Source: an uncultured Eubacteriales bacterium
GTDB taxonomy: Bacteria > Bacillota > Clostridia > Oscillospirales > CAG-272
DNA: 64,000 nt
Reading direction: 5' to 3'
NCBI GenBank assembly: GCA_900549725.1
Contig: URPL01000003.1
Location: 56,358-120,357, forward strand
Below, in pieces: positions 18,381 to 26,596 of this stretch. The position numbers were made by a program, and so were the translations under genes. Below the pieces are notes generated by a model, which saw only the letters and a program-made list of their open reading frames with translations, searched no databases and was not told where the DNA came from. Numbering within the stretch: the stretch's first letter is position 1; every line of letters starts with the position of its first letter.

Positions 18381-19799
18381 TTACCGGGAAAGCCCCTCCT
18401 GCTTTTTTGCGGCGCGCAGCTGCCGATAGGTCCGAATCAGAACCACCGCGGAAAGCACCGCCGTCAGCACATCGGAAACCGGCATGGAATATAAAACACC
18501 GTCCAGCCCGAAAAAGCGCGGCAGCAGGCAGGCAAAGCCAACGCCAAATACGACCTCGCGCACCGTGGAAAGCACCGTGGAAGCCGCCGCTTTGCCCATG
18601 GCCTGCATAAAAATAAAGGTCGCCTTGTTGATGCAGGCAAGCACCAGCATGCACAGATATGTGCGGAACGCCTTGACGGCAAACGCCGTATAATATATGC
18701 TCTCCTCCCGCGCGCCGAACAGAGCAATCAGCTGCCGCGGCAGCCCCATCGCAATTGTCAGGGCAACCGCGCCCGTCAGCGCTTCGAAGCACAAAAGCCG
18801 CGTGAGCAGCTTTTCCACGCGATCCGGCCGCTTTGCGCCCATGTTATATCCGACAATCGGGATGCACCCCGCCGCCATCCCGATAACAACGGAAATCACA
18901 ATTTGAAAAAATTTCATCACAATGCCGAGCACTGCCATGGGAATCTGCGCATATTCCTCCGCGGAAAACACCGGGTCCAGCGCACTGTATTTTTGCACCA
19001 TGTTGTTGATTGCAGCCATTGCCGCAACCAAAGAGATCTGCGCCAAAAAGCTGCTCGCCCCGAGCACCATACAGCGCCCCGCAATGCGAGGCGCGGGCAG
19101 AAAATCCGCCTTTGCGGGTCTGAGCAGCTTCGCGCGGCAAAGATAAATGGCGGAAAGCGCCGCCGTGAGCACCTGCCCCAGCACCGTTGCGACCGCCGCG
19201 CCCATCATCCCCCATTCAAAGCAAAAAATAAAAATCGGATCCAAAATCACATTCAAAAAAGCGCCCGCAAGCGTAGAGCACATGGCAAAGCGCGGGCTGC
19301 CGTCCGCCCGGATGATCGGATTCATTGCCTGCCCGAACATATAAAACGGAATGCCGAGCGTGATCCAGAAAAAGTATTCGCGCGAAAGCGAGAACACCCG
19401 CGCATTCACCCCCGCGCCGAAGAGCGCCAAAATCGGGTCCGCGCAAATCAGATAAACCGCCGTCAGCACAAGGGAAAGCCCAAGGCAAAGCCCCACCGCA
19501 TTTCCGACGCTGCGCTTTGCTTTTGCCTTTTCCCCGCCGCCGAGGCTCAGGCTGACAAAGGCGCAGCAGCCGTCCCCGAGCATCACCGCAATTCCGAGCG
19601 CAATCACCGTCAGCGGAAAAACGACCGTGTTCGCCGCATTGCCCGCAGAGCCGAGATAGGATGCATTTGCAATAAAAAGCTGATCGACAATGTTATAAAG
19701 CGCGCCCGTCAGAAGCGAAAGCACGCAGGGCAGCGCATAGCCGCGCATCAGCGCGCCTACGGGCTTTGTCACAAGAAATGCATTGTTTTGTTCTTTCAT
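18381..19799 (-). CDS. MATE family efflux transporter
   Basis: A 472-residue, twelve-helix multidrug and toxic compound extrusion transporter. Two homologous six-helix halves are visible. The first half has the N-terminal NIVDQLFIA and NPIIRADGSPRFAM; the second repeats NAINNM-like and INKATFIFMQAMGKA sequences. Substrate is unknown. GGGAGG lies upstream of the ATG. A long hairpin with a T run sits only about 20-70 nt upstream, so expression may be limited by termination in the leader. Confidence 0.88.
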   Translation of the reverse strand: MKEQNNAFLVTKPVGALMRGYALPCVLSLLTGALYNIVDQLFIANASYLGSAGNAANTVVFPLTVIALGIAVMLGDGCCAFVSLSLGGGEKAKAKRSVGNAVGLCLGLSLVLTAVYLICADPILALFGAGVNARVFSLSREYFFWITLGIPFYMFGQAMNPIIRADGSPRFAMCSTLAGAFLNVILDPIFIFCFEWGMMGAAVATVLGQVLTAALSAIYLCRAKLLRPAKADFLPAPRIAGRCMVLGASSFLAQISLVAAMAAINNMVQKYSALDPVFSAEEYAQIPMAVLGIVMKFFQIVISVVIGMAAGCIPIVGYNMGAKRPDRVEKLLTRLLCFEALTGAVALTIAMGLPRQLIALFGAREESIYYTAFAVKAFRTYLCMLVLACINKATFIFMQAMGKAAASTVLSTVREVVFGVGFACLLPRFFGLDGVLYSMPVSDVLTAVLSAVVLIRTYRQLRAAKKQEGLSR

Positions 19800-19821
19800 A
19801 AAATCAAAAACCTCCCGAAAT

Positions 19822-19869
19822 CAAAAACAAAAAAGTGCGCAAGCCCGAAAACCGGACTTACGCACTTTT
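19822..19869 (-). terminator. terminator/attenuator between the DHHW gene and the MATE gene
   Basis: Minus-strand hairpin of about 17 bp with two mismatches (19853-19869 pairing with 19831-19847), followed by TTTTTTGTTTTTG. It ends the upstream O-acylation operon, or acts as an attenuator if the MATE gene has a promoter between 19870 and 19943. A TACACT at 19887-19892 could be a -10, but I see no good -35. Confidence 0.65.
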
Positions 19870-19943
19870 GCTGCTCGTTTACATACAGTGTAGCACAAAC
19901 AAAATTTTTTCGTAAGTGTTTTTTTGCATTTTCCCGCAAAAAT

Positions 19944-21056
19944 TTATTTCAGCGTTTCGCTGTGATTCAGCACCGAGGCGGAATAAAGGAACAAAACATC
20001 CTGATCGGAAAAGCTCTGATACCGCCCGAGCAGCGCCGGGGAAAGATAGCGGATATCCACAAGCGTCACCGTGCGGTATCCCGTCGCCAGCAGAGGCGCT
20101 ATGGCGCTGCCGAAGGAATCGCGGAATATAATCAGCTCGCGGTCCGTTTGCGCCGCATCGTTTTCAATCCGCAAAAACGAGCGCGAACCGGAAAGAAAGT
20201 ATTCATAAAGATCCGCTCCGCCGCGTCTGCTTTCATCATATACCGTTCCGTAGCTGTCGCTCTCCAGATCGTACACGCGCATGCTTTGTATCGGCGCGCC
20301 GTCAAGCACCGTCAGCGCATCGTTCCCGAGCGGCAGCGCGGTTTGCCCCGAATATACTCCGTAAAACGGCTCGGGCAGTGTGCGGGGCGCAAGGGCTTCA
20401 AGCGCAAGCTGTGCGCCCATTGCCTGTGCTATGCGCTGCGCCGTACCCTGCAAAGCATCCGCGCGCCAGTGCGCGTCGGTACGGTAATAGCTCTCAAGGC
20501 ACAGCGTATCCGTAAGATCGATCCTTTTTGCATAAGGCATCTGCTGCTCTATCATGGAAAACAGGCGCGCATACTCCATTTGCGGATAGCCGTAAATCGG
20601 GGCGGCATAATAATTTTTATCCGGTACGACCGCCGTATATACGGTGCAGTCGCTGTCGCGCAGATACCTCTGCCACAGATAAGAAAAGCGCTGTGTTGCA
20701 TGCTGAACGCTCTGCGGCTGCAGCGGATAGTCCAGTTTCACCGCCGTGCCGCCCTTTACCGCAATTTCGTTCACCTGCAGCTGCTGCAAAATATCCTTGC
20801 AAAACAGCGCTTTGATGCGGCGGAAGGTCTCGCGCGCAGGGAAATGATCCTGCGTATAGGTCTCATAATCGCGCATAAACGAGCCGTCCTCAACGCTTTT
20901 TGCCGAAAGCTGCGGCATGGAAGCAAGGCGGCGCCGCTCCGGGACGGAGCGCTCTGCCTTTGGCAGAAAAATGCCGAGCAGCGCACCCGCCAGCAGCATT
21001 GCAAGAAGCAGCGCGAGATACACCGTGTTTTTTATGGTTTGTCTTTTTTCCCGCAT
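19944..21056 (-). CDS. DHHW family (AlgJ/AlgX-like) surface O-acylation protein
   Basis: A 370-residue protein with one N-terminal membrane helix (about 10-30) and an extracellular SGNH-hydrolase-like domain. TDAHW fits the Asp-x-His-Trp catalytic motif of the DHHW/AlgX group, and IIFRDSFGSA holds the catalytic-type Ser. Such proteins receive acyl groups moved across the membrane by an MBOAT partner and transfer them to exported glycans. It lies 12 nt downstream of that MBOAT gene, with AAGGAGG before the ATG. Confidence 0.82.
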   Translation of the reverse strand: MREKRQTIKNTVYLALLLAMLLAGALLGIFLPKAERSVPERRRLASMPQLSAKSVEDGSFMRDYETYTQDHFPARETFRRIKALFCKDILQQLQVNEIAVKGGTAVKLDYPLQPQSVQHATQRFSYLWQRYLRDSDCTVYTAVVPDKNYYAAPIYGYPQMEYARLFSMIEQQMPYAKRIDLTDTLCLESYYRTDAHWRADALQGTAQRIAQAMGAQLALEALAPRTLPEPFYGVYSGQTALPLGNDALTVLDGAPIQSMRVYDLESDSYGTVYDESRRGGADLYEYFLSGSRSFLRIENDAAQTDRELIIFRDSFGSAIAPLLATGYRTVTLVDIRYLSPALLGRYQSFSDQDVLFLYSASVLNHSETLK

Positions 21057-21068
21057 ATCGCCGCCTCC

Positions 21069-22469
21069 TTAAAACCGAAAATATAAAAACGGGCTGTATG
21101 AGCCGCTGACAAGATACGCCGTGCACACGATAAGCACCGCCGCCGAAAAGAGGCATTGCAGCGCAAAGCCGACGCGTGCCCCGCAGCGGCTTTTTGAAAA
21201 CCGCGCCCAAAGATGCGCGCACAGAGGCGTTGCCCCGAGCGCACCGAACAGCAGCGCCGCAGCCCCGTCGCGCAGCAAAAAGAGCGATTCCGTGTTCCAA
21301 AGCGGCAGCCCGCCGCCCCCGAAGAGCGCCGAAAGCTTTGCAAAGCCGTCCGAGGCACTGCTGCCGTCAAACAGCACAAAGCCGAGCAAAACGGCAAGCA
21401 GCACATATGCATGATTCAGGATTTTCTGCTTTTGCAGCACGCGCAGCAAAAACAGCTTTTCCAAAATCAGCAAAACGGCAAAATAAAGCCCCCACAAAAT
21501 AAAATTCCATGCCGCGCCGTGCCAAAATCCCGTTGCGCCCCAAACGATCACAAGATTCAAAAGCCAACGCCACCGCGGCACACGGTTTCCGCCGAGCGGG
21601 ATATACAGATAATCGCGAAACCATGCGGAAAGCGAAATGTGCCAGCGGCGCCAAAAATCCGTAATGCTTGCCGCAATATACGGATACCTGAAATTTTCGG
21701 AAAAGGAAAAGCCGAAAAGCTTCCCGAGCCCGATTGCCATATCGCTGTATCCGGAAAAATCAAAATAGATCTGCAAAGCGAACGAGACCGCTCCAAGCCA
21801 CGCGGAAAGAATGCTCTGCGCGGCGGCGCCCCATGCCGCGGCGCTGAGCGCGGCGAGCGAATCCGCCAGAATTACTTTTTTCCCAAGGCCGATCAAAAAG
21901 CGCTGTGCCCCCGCGGCGCAAAGACCGATGCTGTGCCTGCGCTCCTTCAGCGCGGGCGCAATCTCGCGATACCGCACGATCGGCCCTGCAATCAGCTGCG
22001 GAAACATCGTGATATACATTGCAAAATCAATCGGATTTTTCTGCGGCGGAACATCTCCCCTGTAAACATCCGCCGCATAGGAGAGCACCTGAAAGGTATA
22101 AAACGAAATGCCGATGGGCAGCGCAATTCCGAGCAGCGGCACGGAGAGCCCCGTGAGCGCATTGAACGAGCCGATAAAAAAATCGGCATATTTGCAAAAG
22201 CCGAGCAGCCCGAGACAAGCGAAAACGCAGACAAAAAGCACCGCGCGCCGCCCCGTGCGCCCCGAAACCGCGCCGAGCAGCAGACCGCACACATACCCAA
22301 GCGCTACGGAAAGCAGCATGAATAAAAGAAATTTCGGCTCGCCCCAGGCATAAAAAAACAGGCTGGAGCAAAGCAGCACGATGTTTTTCAGCCGCCGCGG
22401 CGCCGCAAAATAAAGGAGCAGCACAACGGGCAGAAACCGATATAAAAACGGAATACTCGAAAAAAGCAT
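21069..22469 (-). CDS. MBOAT family O-acyltransferase (AlgI/PatA-like)
   Basis: A 466-residue polytopic membrane enzyme of the MBOAT family. FPQLIAGPIVRY, FDFSGYSDMAIGLGKLFGF, DFWRRWHISLSAWFRDYLYIPLGG and TGFWHGAAWNFILWG include the conserved His residues of the acyl-transfer tunnel. It is predicted to carry acetyl or other acyl groups across the membrane to the DHHW protein. The target glycan is unknown. GGAGGAGAAAG precedes the ATG. Confidence 0.88.
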   Translation of the reverse strand: MLFSSIPFLYRFLPVVLLLYFAAPRRLKNIVLLCSSLFFYAWGEPKFLLFMLLSVALGYVCGLLLGAVSGRTGRRAVLFVCVFACLGLLGFCKYADFFIGSFNALTGLSVPLLGIALPIGISFYTFQVLSYAADVYRGDVPPQKNPIDFAMYITMFPQLIAGPIVRYREIAPALKERRHSIGLCAAGAQRFLIGLGKKVILADSLAALSAAAWGAAAQSILSAWLGAVSFALQIYFDFSGYSDMAIGLGKLFGFSFSENFRYPYIAASITDFWRRWHISLSAWFRDYLYIPLGGNRVPRWRWLLNLVIVWGATGFWHGAAWNFILWGLYFAVLLILEKLFLLRVLQKQKILNHAYVLLAVLLGFVLFDGSSASDGFAKLSALFGGGGLPLWNTESLFLLRDGAAALLFGALGATPLCAHLWARFSKSRCGARVGFALQCLFSAAVLIVCTAYLVSGSYSPFLYFRF

Positions 22470-22488
22470 CTTTCTCCTCCGGGGCGCG

Positions 22489-22520
22489 GCGCGGGGGCAC
22501 GCGTTTGCGTGCCCCCGCGC
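22489..22520. other. 14-bp perfect GC-rich hairpin within the O-acylation operon
   Basis: GCGCGGGGGCACGC (22489-22502) pairs perfectly with 22507-22520 around a 4-nt loop. On the operon (minus) strand no T run follows, so it is not a standard terminator. It lies between the DUF4358 stop and the MBOAT ribosome site and could be a processing or mRNA-stability element. Confidence 0.5.
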
Positions 22521-22534
22521 TCTGATTTTATCGC

Positions 22535-23170
22535 TTATTCAATCGGTGTTTCGGAAAGAAATGCCGCATCGGGATAAGCCGCCTCAAGCTTTGCGCGGAA
22601 AGTATCGCACAGCTCTCCGTCGCCGAAGAAGCAGACAAGATATTCCCCGCACTGAATCTGTACAAGCTTCTCCGGGAAGCCGCACATCCAGTGCCGCTGC
22701 GCAAGATTTTCCCGCACTGCCTTTGCGGCAGCCGCGCTGTTGTCAACGCTTTTCAGGTGGAACGCGCCGCAGGTAAAGGTATTGGCGTTGAGCATATGCA
22801 CAAGGGATGCGGCCCCGTCGATATAAGAGACGGCGCTTGCGGGATAGCCGAGCGTCTGGTCAAGCGCATCCGTGTCTTCTGTGGAAAACACGCCGGGCGC
22901 ATCCTCTTTCATGTTTGCTTCGCTCATATCGCCGCCGACTGCCTCGAATTTTTCATTCTCGCCGTAGCTTGCCCAAACCTTTTCCAACAGGGCGACCGCG
23001 CTCTGCGGCATTGCCACCGCATCGCTTTCGCTTTGCGCGCCGCTTGCGCTGCCCGAACCGGAATCGGAATTTTCGCTGTCCTTTTCGGGCGTCTTTGCGC
23101 AGGCAAGCAGCCCTGTGCAAAGCAGCGCCGCCAAAAGGGCGCAAAGAATGGCTTTCATTGTTTTGTTCAT
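22535..23170 (-). CDS. DUF4358 lipoprotein
   Basis: A 211-residue lipoprotein. A signal peptide with lipobox LLAC (Cys24) precedes a Ser/Gly/Glu-rich linker and a DUF4358 domain (about 55-205). The domain function is unknown. The start is the ATG at 23170 with GGAGG 8 nt upstream. It follows the putative anti-sigma gene by 26 nt and precedes MBOAT, which suggests an envelope-side role in the same unit. Confidence 0.75.
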   Translation of the reverse strand: MNKTMKAILCALLAALLCTGLLACAKTPEKDSENSDSGSGSASGAQSESDAVAMPQSAVALLEKVWASYGENEKFEAVGGDMSEANMKEDAPGVFSTEDTDALDQTLGYPASAVSYIDGAASLVHMLNANTFTCGAFHLKSVDNSAAAAKAVRENLAQRHWMCGFPEKLVQIQCGEYLVCFFGDGELCDTFRAKLEAAYPDAAFLSETPIE

Positions 23171-23196
23171 TGTCGTTTCCTCCGATTTTTCTTTTT

Positions 23197-23742
23197 TCAG
23201 TTTGTTTCTTTTTCTAAAATCCATGCGGAATTTTGCGCATCATACCAAAGCTTTGCCGTCGCCTTGCCGTTTGCTCCGACGGAAAAAGTGTAGACCTTCT
23301 CCCTCTCCGGCACCGGTATCTCCCACCGCACCGTGAACTTCCCGCGCGCCTTTGTGCTGCCCCGTCCCTCAAAAAACGGGGTTTCTTCCCCGCTTTCGGT
23401 CAGGGAAAAAATGCCGTCGTCCGCCGCAAGGCGCACCGTGCGGCTTGCCGTAACGGAAAATTCCGCCGCAATCGCCTGCGCACCGCGCATATCCTGCACG
23501 GCGATCCCCGGCTCGGAAGAAAGCACGCTCTGCCCCGGCTGCGGCAGCATGAGCTCCACCCGCGCCGGCAGAAACAGCCATGCGGCGCCGAGCACAAGCA
23601 AAAGGCAGGCTGCCGCGGCGGCGATGCGCCTGATGCGGCGCCAAAGCAGCGCCCCCTGCCGCGCGGCGGCATTTTGATGCGCCTGCAGGATCAATTCGTC
23701 GTCAAGCTGCGACATTGCCCGTGCAAACGCTTCATGCTTCAT
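23197..23742 (-). CDS. putative membrane anti-sigma factor
   Basis: A 181-residue protein with a cytoplasmic helical N-terminus (1-35), one membrane helix (about 37-58, AAAACLLLVLGAAWLFL) and an extracellular domain. The family is not recognised by sequence. The topology, and an 11-nt overlap with the 3' end of the ECF sigma gene, are typical of anti-sigma factors that hold the sigma factor at the membrane. No zinc-binding HxxxCxxC motif is present. GAGGAGG is the ribosome site. Confidence 0.6.
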   Translation of the reverse strand: MKHEAFARAMSQLDDELILQAHQNAAARQGALLWRRIRRIAAAAACLLLVLGAAWLFLPARVELMLPQPGQSVLSSEPGIAVQDMRGAQAIAAEFSVTASRTVRLAADDGIFSLTESGEETPFFEGRGSTKARGKFTVRWEIPVPEREKVYTFSVGANGKATAKLWYDAQNSAWILEKETN

Positions 23743-24316
23743 AGGAATATCCCTCCTCTTCCAAACAGCGGCGCAGTTTTTTCCGCATGCGGTGCAGCAT
23801 GGATTTCACTCTTTCCTGCCCGCAGCCCTGTCGTGCCGCAATCTCTGCGACGGATTCGCCGTAAAAATACCGGCAAACAAACACGACCTGTTCCGTCTTT
23901 CCCTGCGCATGCAAAAACGCATTGAGCACTTCGCCCAGCTGCGCCGCAAAATGCGCGTCCTCCGCGCTGTTTGTATGCGGCAGAAAATCCTCCGCCGGCG
24001 CGCATTCCTCAAGCTCCGAAAGTACCACGGAAAACGAGTCGCCTCCGCGCCGCTGTGCCCGCTGCGCCTTGCGGCGATTCAGGCAAAGGTTGCGCACCGT
24101 GCGCGCAAGATACGCAAACAGGCTGCCCGGCTTTGCCGGCGGGATGGCGTTCCAAAGCGCAAAATACGCTTCGTTGAGCACCTCGTCCGCATCCGCCTCG
24201 TTTTCCAAAATGCCGCATGCCATGCGGCGGCACACCGCGCCGTAGGCCTGCTCGGTTTTTGCAATCGCCGCTTCCTCTCTGCGCTCATAAAGAGCAAGGA
24301 GCTGTCCGTCGTCCAT
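23732..24316 (-). CDS. ECF RNA polymerase sigma factor
   Basis: A 194-residue sigma-70 family extracytoplasmic-function factor. Region 2 (about 15-85) includes GILENEADADEVLNEAYFALW and AYLARTVRNLCLNRRK. Region 4 (about 130-190) includes YGESVAEIAARQGCGQERVKSMLHRM. The start is the ATG at 24316 with GGGGGAG 6 nt upstream. It heads a run of anti-sigma, DUF4358, MBOAT and DHHW genes and is paralogous to the factor at 43823-44383. A likely autoregulatory promoter lies at 24370-24395. Confidence 0.85.
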   Translation of the reverse strand: MDDGQLLALYERREEAAIAKTEQAYGAVCRRMACGILENEADADEVLNEAYFALWNAIPPAKPGSLFAYLARTVRNLCLNRRKAQRAQRRGGDSFSVVLSELEECAPAEDFLPHTNSAEDAHFAAQLGEVLNAFLHAQGKTEQVVFVCRYFYGESVAEIAARQGCGQERVKSMLHRMRKKLRRCLEEEGYSYEA

Positions 24317-24369
24317 GCTTCTCCCCCTTCGCGCTGCGGGGCGGTACATTTTTTGCCCGCACCCTCAAA

Positions 24370-24395
24370 GACAACAAAATTTCGGTTTGGTTGCA
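24370..24395 (-). promoter_or_regulatory. candidate ECF-type promoter of the sigma operon
   Basis: Minus strand TGCAACC (24389-24395), 16-bp spacer, GTC (24370-24372). This is the usual ECF layout of an AAC-containing -35 and a GTC-type -10, about 50 bp upstream of the sigma start. It would make the operon self-activating. Confidence 0.5.
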
Positions 24396-24568
24396 TCAAA
24401 TGTCGCTTTTTTTAAAAAATTTATTATCTTGCGCCGTCACACGGCTCCGCAGCCCGCCATTTTCGAATCTCGCGCGCATACGGCAAAAGCCCGACGCCGC
24501 CCGATGCGCTGCGTGCCGAAAAGTTCTTCCGTATTTGTTTGTCTCATTTTGTGTTTGCCTTATATGCT

Positions 24569-26596
24569 TTATTCCTCAAATCCGAAATATGCCGCAAACA
24601 GCTCGCGCACGCTCACGGCGGCATTGGTGCCCGAAGCGCCGTGCTCCAAAACGCTCACCGCAACCACCTGCGGCTCATCAAATGGCGCAAACCCGACAAA
24701 CAGCGCATTCGGGCTTTGGCTCTGTCCCACCTGCGCCGTACCCGTTTTCCCCCCCACGCCAACGGGGAAATTGCGGAAAATGCGAACGGCAGAGCCCCGC
24801 TCCACCACCTCGGAAAGCCCCTGCATCAAAACAGTATGCGTCTGCTCGGACATCGGCACCTCGGAAAGAATGCGGCTTTCATGCGCCGCTGTCTCTTCTT
24901 CGGTAAAAAACACGGTGGAGCGCAGATAAAAATGCGCATCGCGCCTTGTGCCGCCGTTGACGGCGGTGGAAAAATACGAGGCGATCTGCACCGGAGTAAA
25001 CAAATGCTCGCTCTGCCCGATTGCTGCCTGCAGGGTATCGCCCGCCGTCCAGCTGCCGCGGCTTTTCACACCGGCAAGATTGCCGACGGATTCGCTCAGC
25101 TCCACCCCGCTCGCCTGCCCAAGACCGTAATCCTGCGCATATTTGACGATGCGATCGATGCCGAGCTGCCGCCCGACCTCAAAGAAATAATAGTTGCACG
25201 AATCGCGCAGTGCGCCCACAACATTTTCAAGCCCGTGCGTTGCGCGCCCGTAGGAATACAGCCAGCAGCGCGGTTGAAAGTCTTCGTAAAAGGTATAAAT
25301 ACCCTCGTCGTAAATTTCCGTTTCCGGGGTAACGATGCCCTCCTCCAGCGCCGCCGTCGCGGTAACGACCTTGAAAGTGGAACCCGGCTCATAGGTGCCG
25401 CCCAGGGCGCGGTTAAGATAGGGCTTGTCCTCATTTGCCGAAAGCGCGGCATAGTCTTTGGAAAAGGTCGTCAGATCAAAGCTCGGATAGCTGGCAGCCG
25501 CCAAAATCTCAAAATTCTGCGGATTCATCAAAACAAGCGCACCGGCGCGGCAGTCCTCTCCGTCGCCGCTTTCTTCGCTCTGCTCGCCCTGTGCGCGGAT
25601 CTGCGCAATGTTATCCGCCAATGCCTGCTCCGCCGCTTTTTGCAGGTCAATATCAATGGTGAGCCAAACGGTTTTGCCCGCAACAGGCTCTTTTTCGATA
25701 TATTGCTTCGTCACCGTTCCGCTTTGGTCGACCAGCTGCACCAAAACGCCGTCCTGCCCGCAAAGCTCCGTCTCAAAGGCGCGCTCCGCGCCGTCAATCC
25801 CGACAATGGCATCCATGGGATAGCCAAGCTCGGTGTAATATGCAAGATCGTCCGCCTGGATCAACCCCGTCCGCCCCAGCAGATGCGATGCAACGCCCGG
25901 ATAGAGATATTGCCTGGAAAGGCTTGTGGAAATGGTCAGTCCCGGTGTGTTTTTTTCCGTCAGCGCCGCCGTCAGCGCCGCAGAGCAGTCCTCCGCGAAA
26001 ATCTTGCCGACGCCGTCGTGAATGCAGCGGTCAATGTCGTAGCGCACATAGGTCGCCTCCAAAAGCGCATTGCCGCTCAGCCCCGTTTCATACATGCCGA
26101 AATAATTCAGCACATACCCCATTACGGTATTGTAATCGGAATAGGCGGCAAGCCCGTGCTCCTCCAAAAAAGCGGCATAGCGCCGGGACGCCTTGGGACC
26201 CATATATTCCGTGCCGATGATCACATTGCCCGCAGCCGTGGTTTTTGTGTAAAAGGTCGTTGTTTCATACGGCGTACCCTGCGCGCGCATCGCCTGCGCC
26301 ACCACAACGCTGAGCGTGCGCAATTCCTCATTGCTCATCTCCTTTGCGTTTTCGGCAAGCGCCGCCGTGGTCGATTCCTTTGTCGTCACCAGAATTTTGC
26401 CGTTGCGGTCAACAATCATGCCGCGGGCAGCCTTGATGGTTTTGCGCACCTCGCGCACCGCCATGGAGGCAGTGTTTTTGTCTGTGCCCTCCGCCCGCGC
26501 GCCGAGCTGCAGGCTTGCCAGGCGAAACACAATCACGCACAGCGCTGCAAAAAAGAACAGGCAGGGGGCAAGCCGCCTCCAGGAAAACCGCTTCAT
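24569..26596 (-). CDS. class B penicillin-binding protein (PBP2/SpoVD-like transpeptidase)
   Basis: A 675-residue peptidoglycan transpeptidase. An N-terminal membrane anchor (about 9-28) is followed by a dimerisation domain beginning RGMIVDRNGKIL, and then the transpeptidase. The three active-site motifs are present: STFK in EPGSTFKVV, SCN in DSCNYYF, and KTG in VGGKTGTAQ. No PASTA domain. It cross-links stem peptides during elongation, division or sporulation; which one is not clear without neighbours such as mreBCD or ftsLW. Its ATG overlaps the stop of the TerB-domain gene by 4 nt. Confidence 0.88.
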   Translation of the reverse strand: MKRFSWRRLAPCLFFFAALCVIVFRLASLQLGARAEGTDKNTASMAVREVRKTIKAARGMIVDRNGKILVTTKESTTAALAENAKEMSNEELRTLSVVVAQAMRAQGTPYETTTFYTKTTAAGNVIIGTEYMGPKASRRYAAFLEEHGLAAYSDYNTVMGYVLNYFGMYETGLSGNALLEATYVRYDIDRCIHDGVGKIFAEDCSAALTAALTEKNTPGLTISTSLSRQYLYPGVASHLLGRTGLIQADDLAYYTELGYPMDAIVGIDGAERAFETELCGQDGVLVQLVDQSGTVTKQYIEKEPVAGKTVWLTIDIDLQKAAEQALADNIAQIRAQGEQSEESGDGEDCRAGALVLMNPQNFEILAAASYPSFDLTTFSKDYAALSANEDKPYLNRALGGTYEPGSTFKVVTATAALEEGIVTPETEIYDEGIYTFYEDFQPRCWLYSYGRATHGLENVVGALRDSCNYYFFEVGRQLGIDRIVKYAQDYGLGQASGVELSESVGNLAGVKSRGSWTAGDTLQAAIGQSEHLFTPVQIASYFSTAVNGGTRRDAHFYLRSTVFFTEEETAAHESRILSEVPMSEQTHTVLMQGLSEVVERGSAVRIFRNFPVGVGGKTGTAQVGQSQSPNALFVGFAPFDEPQVVAVSVLEHGASGTNAAVSVRELFAAYFGFEE

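Noticed and set aside
24437..24547. 36-codon minus-strand ORF 21 nt after the PBP stop
   Set aside because: The ATG has only a weak AAGG 10 nt upstream, and the Arg-rich peptide has no recognisable features. It overlaps the likely leader region of the ECF operon.
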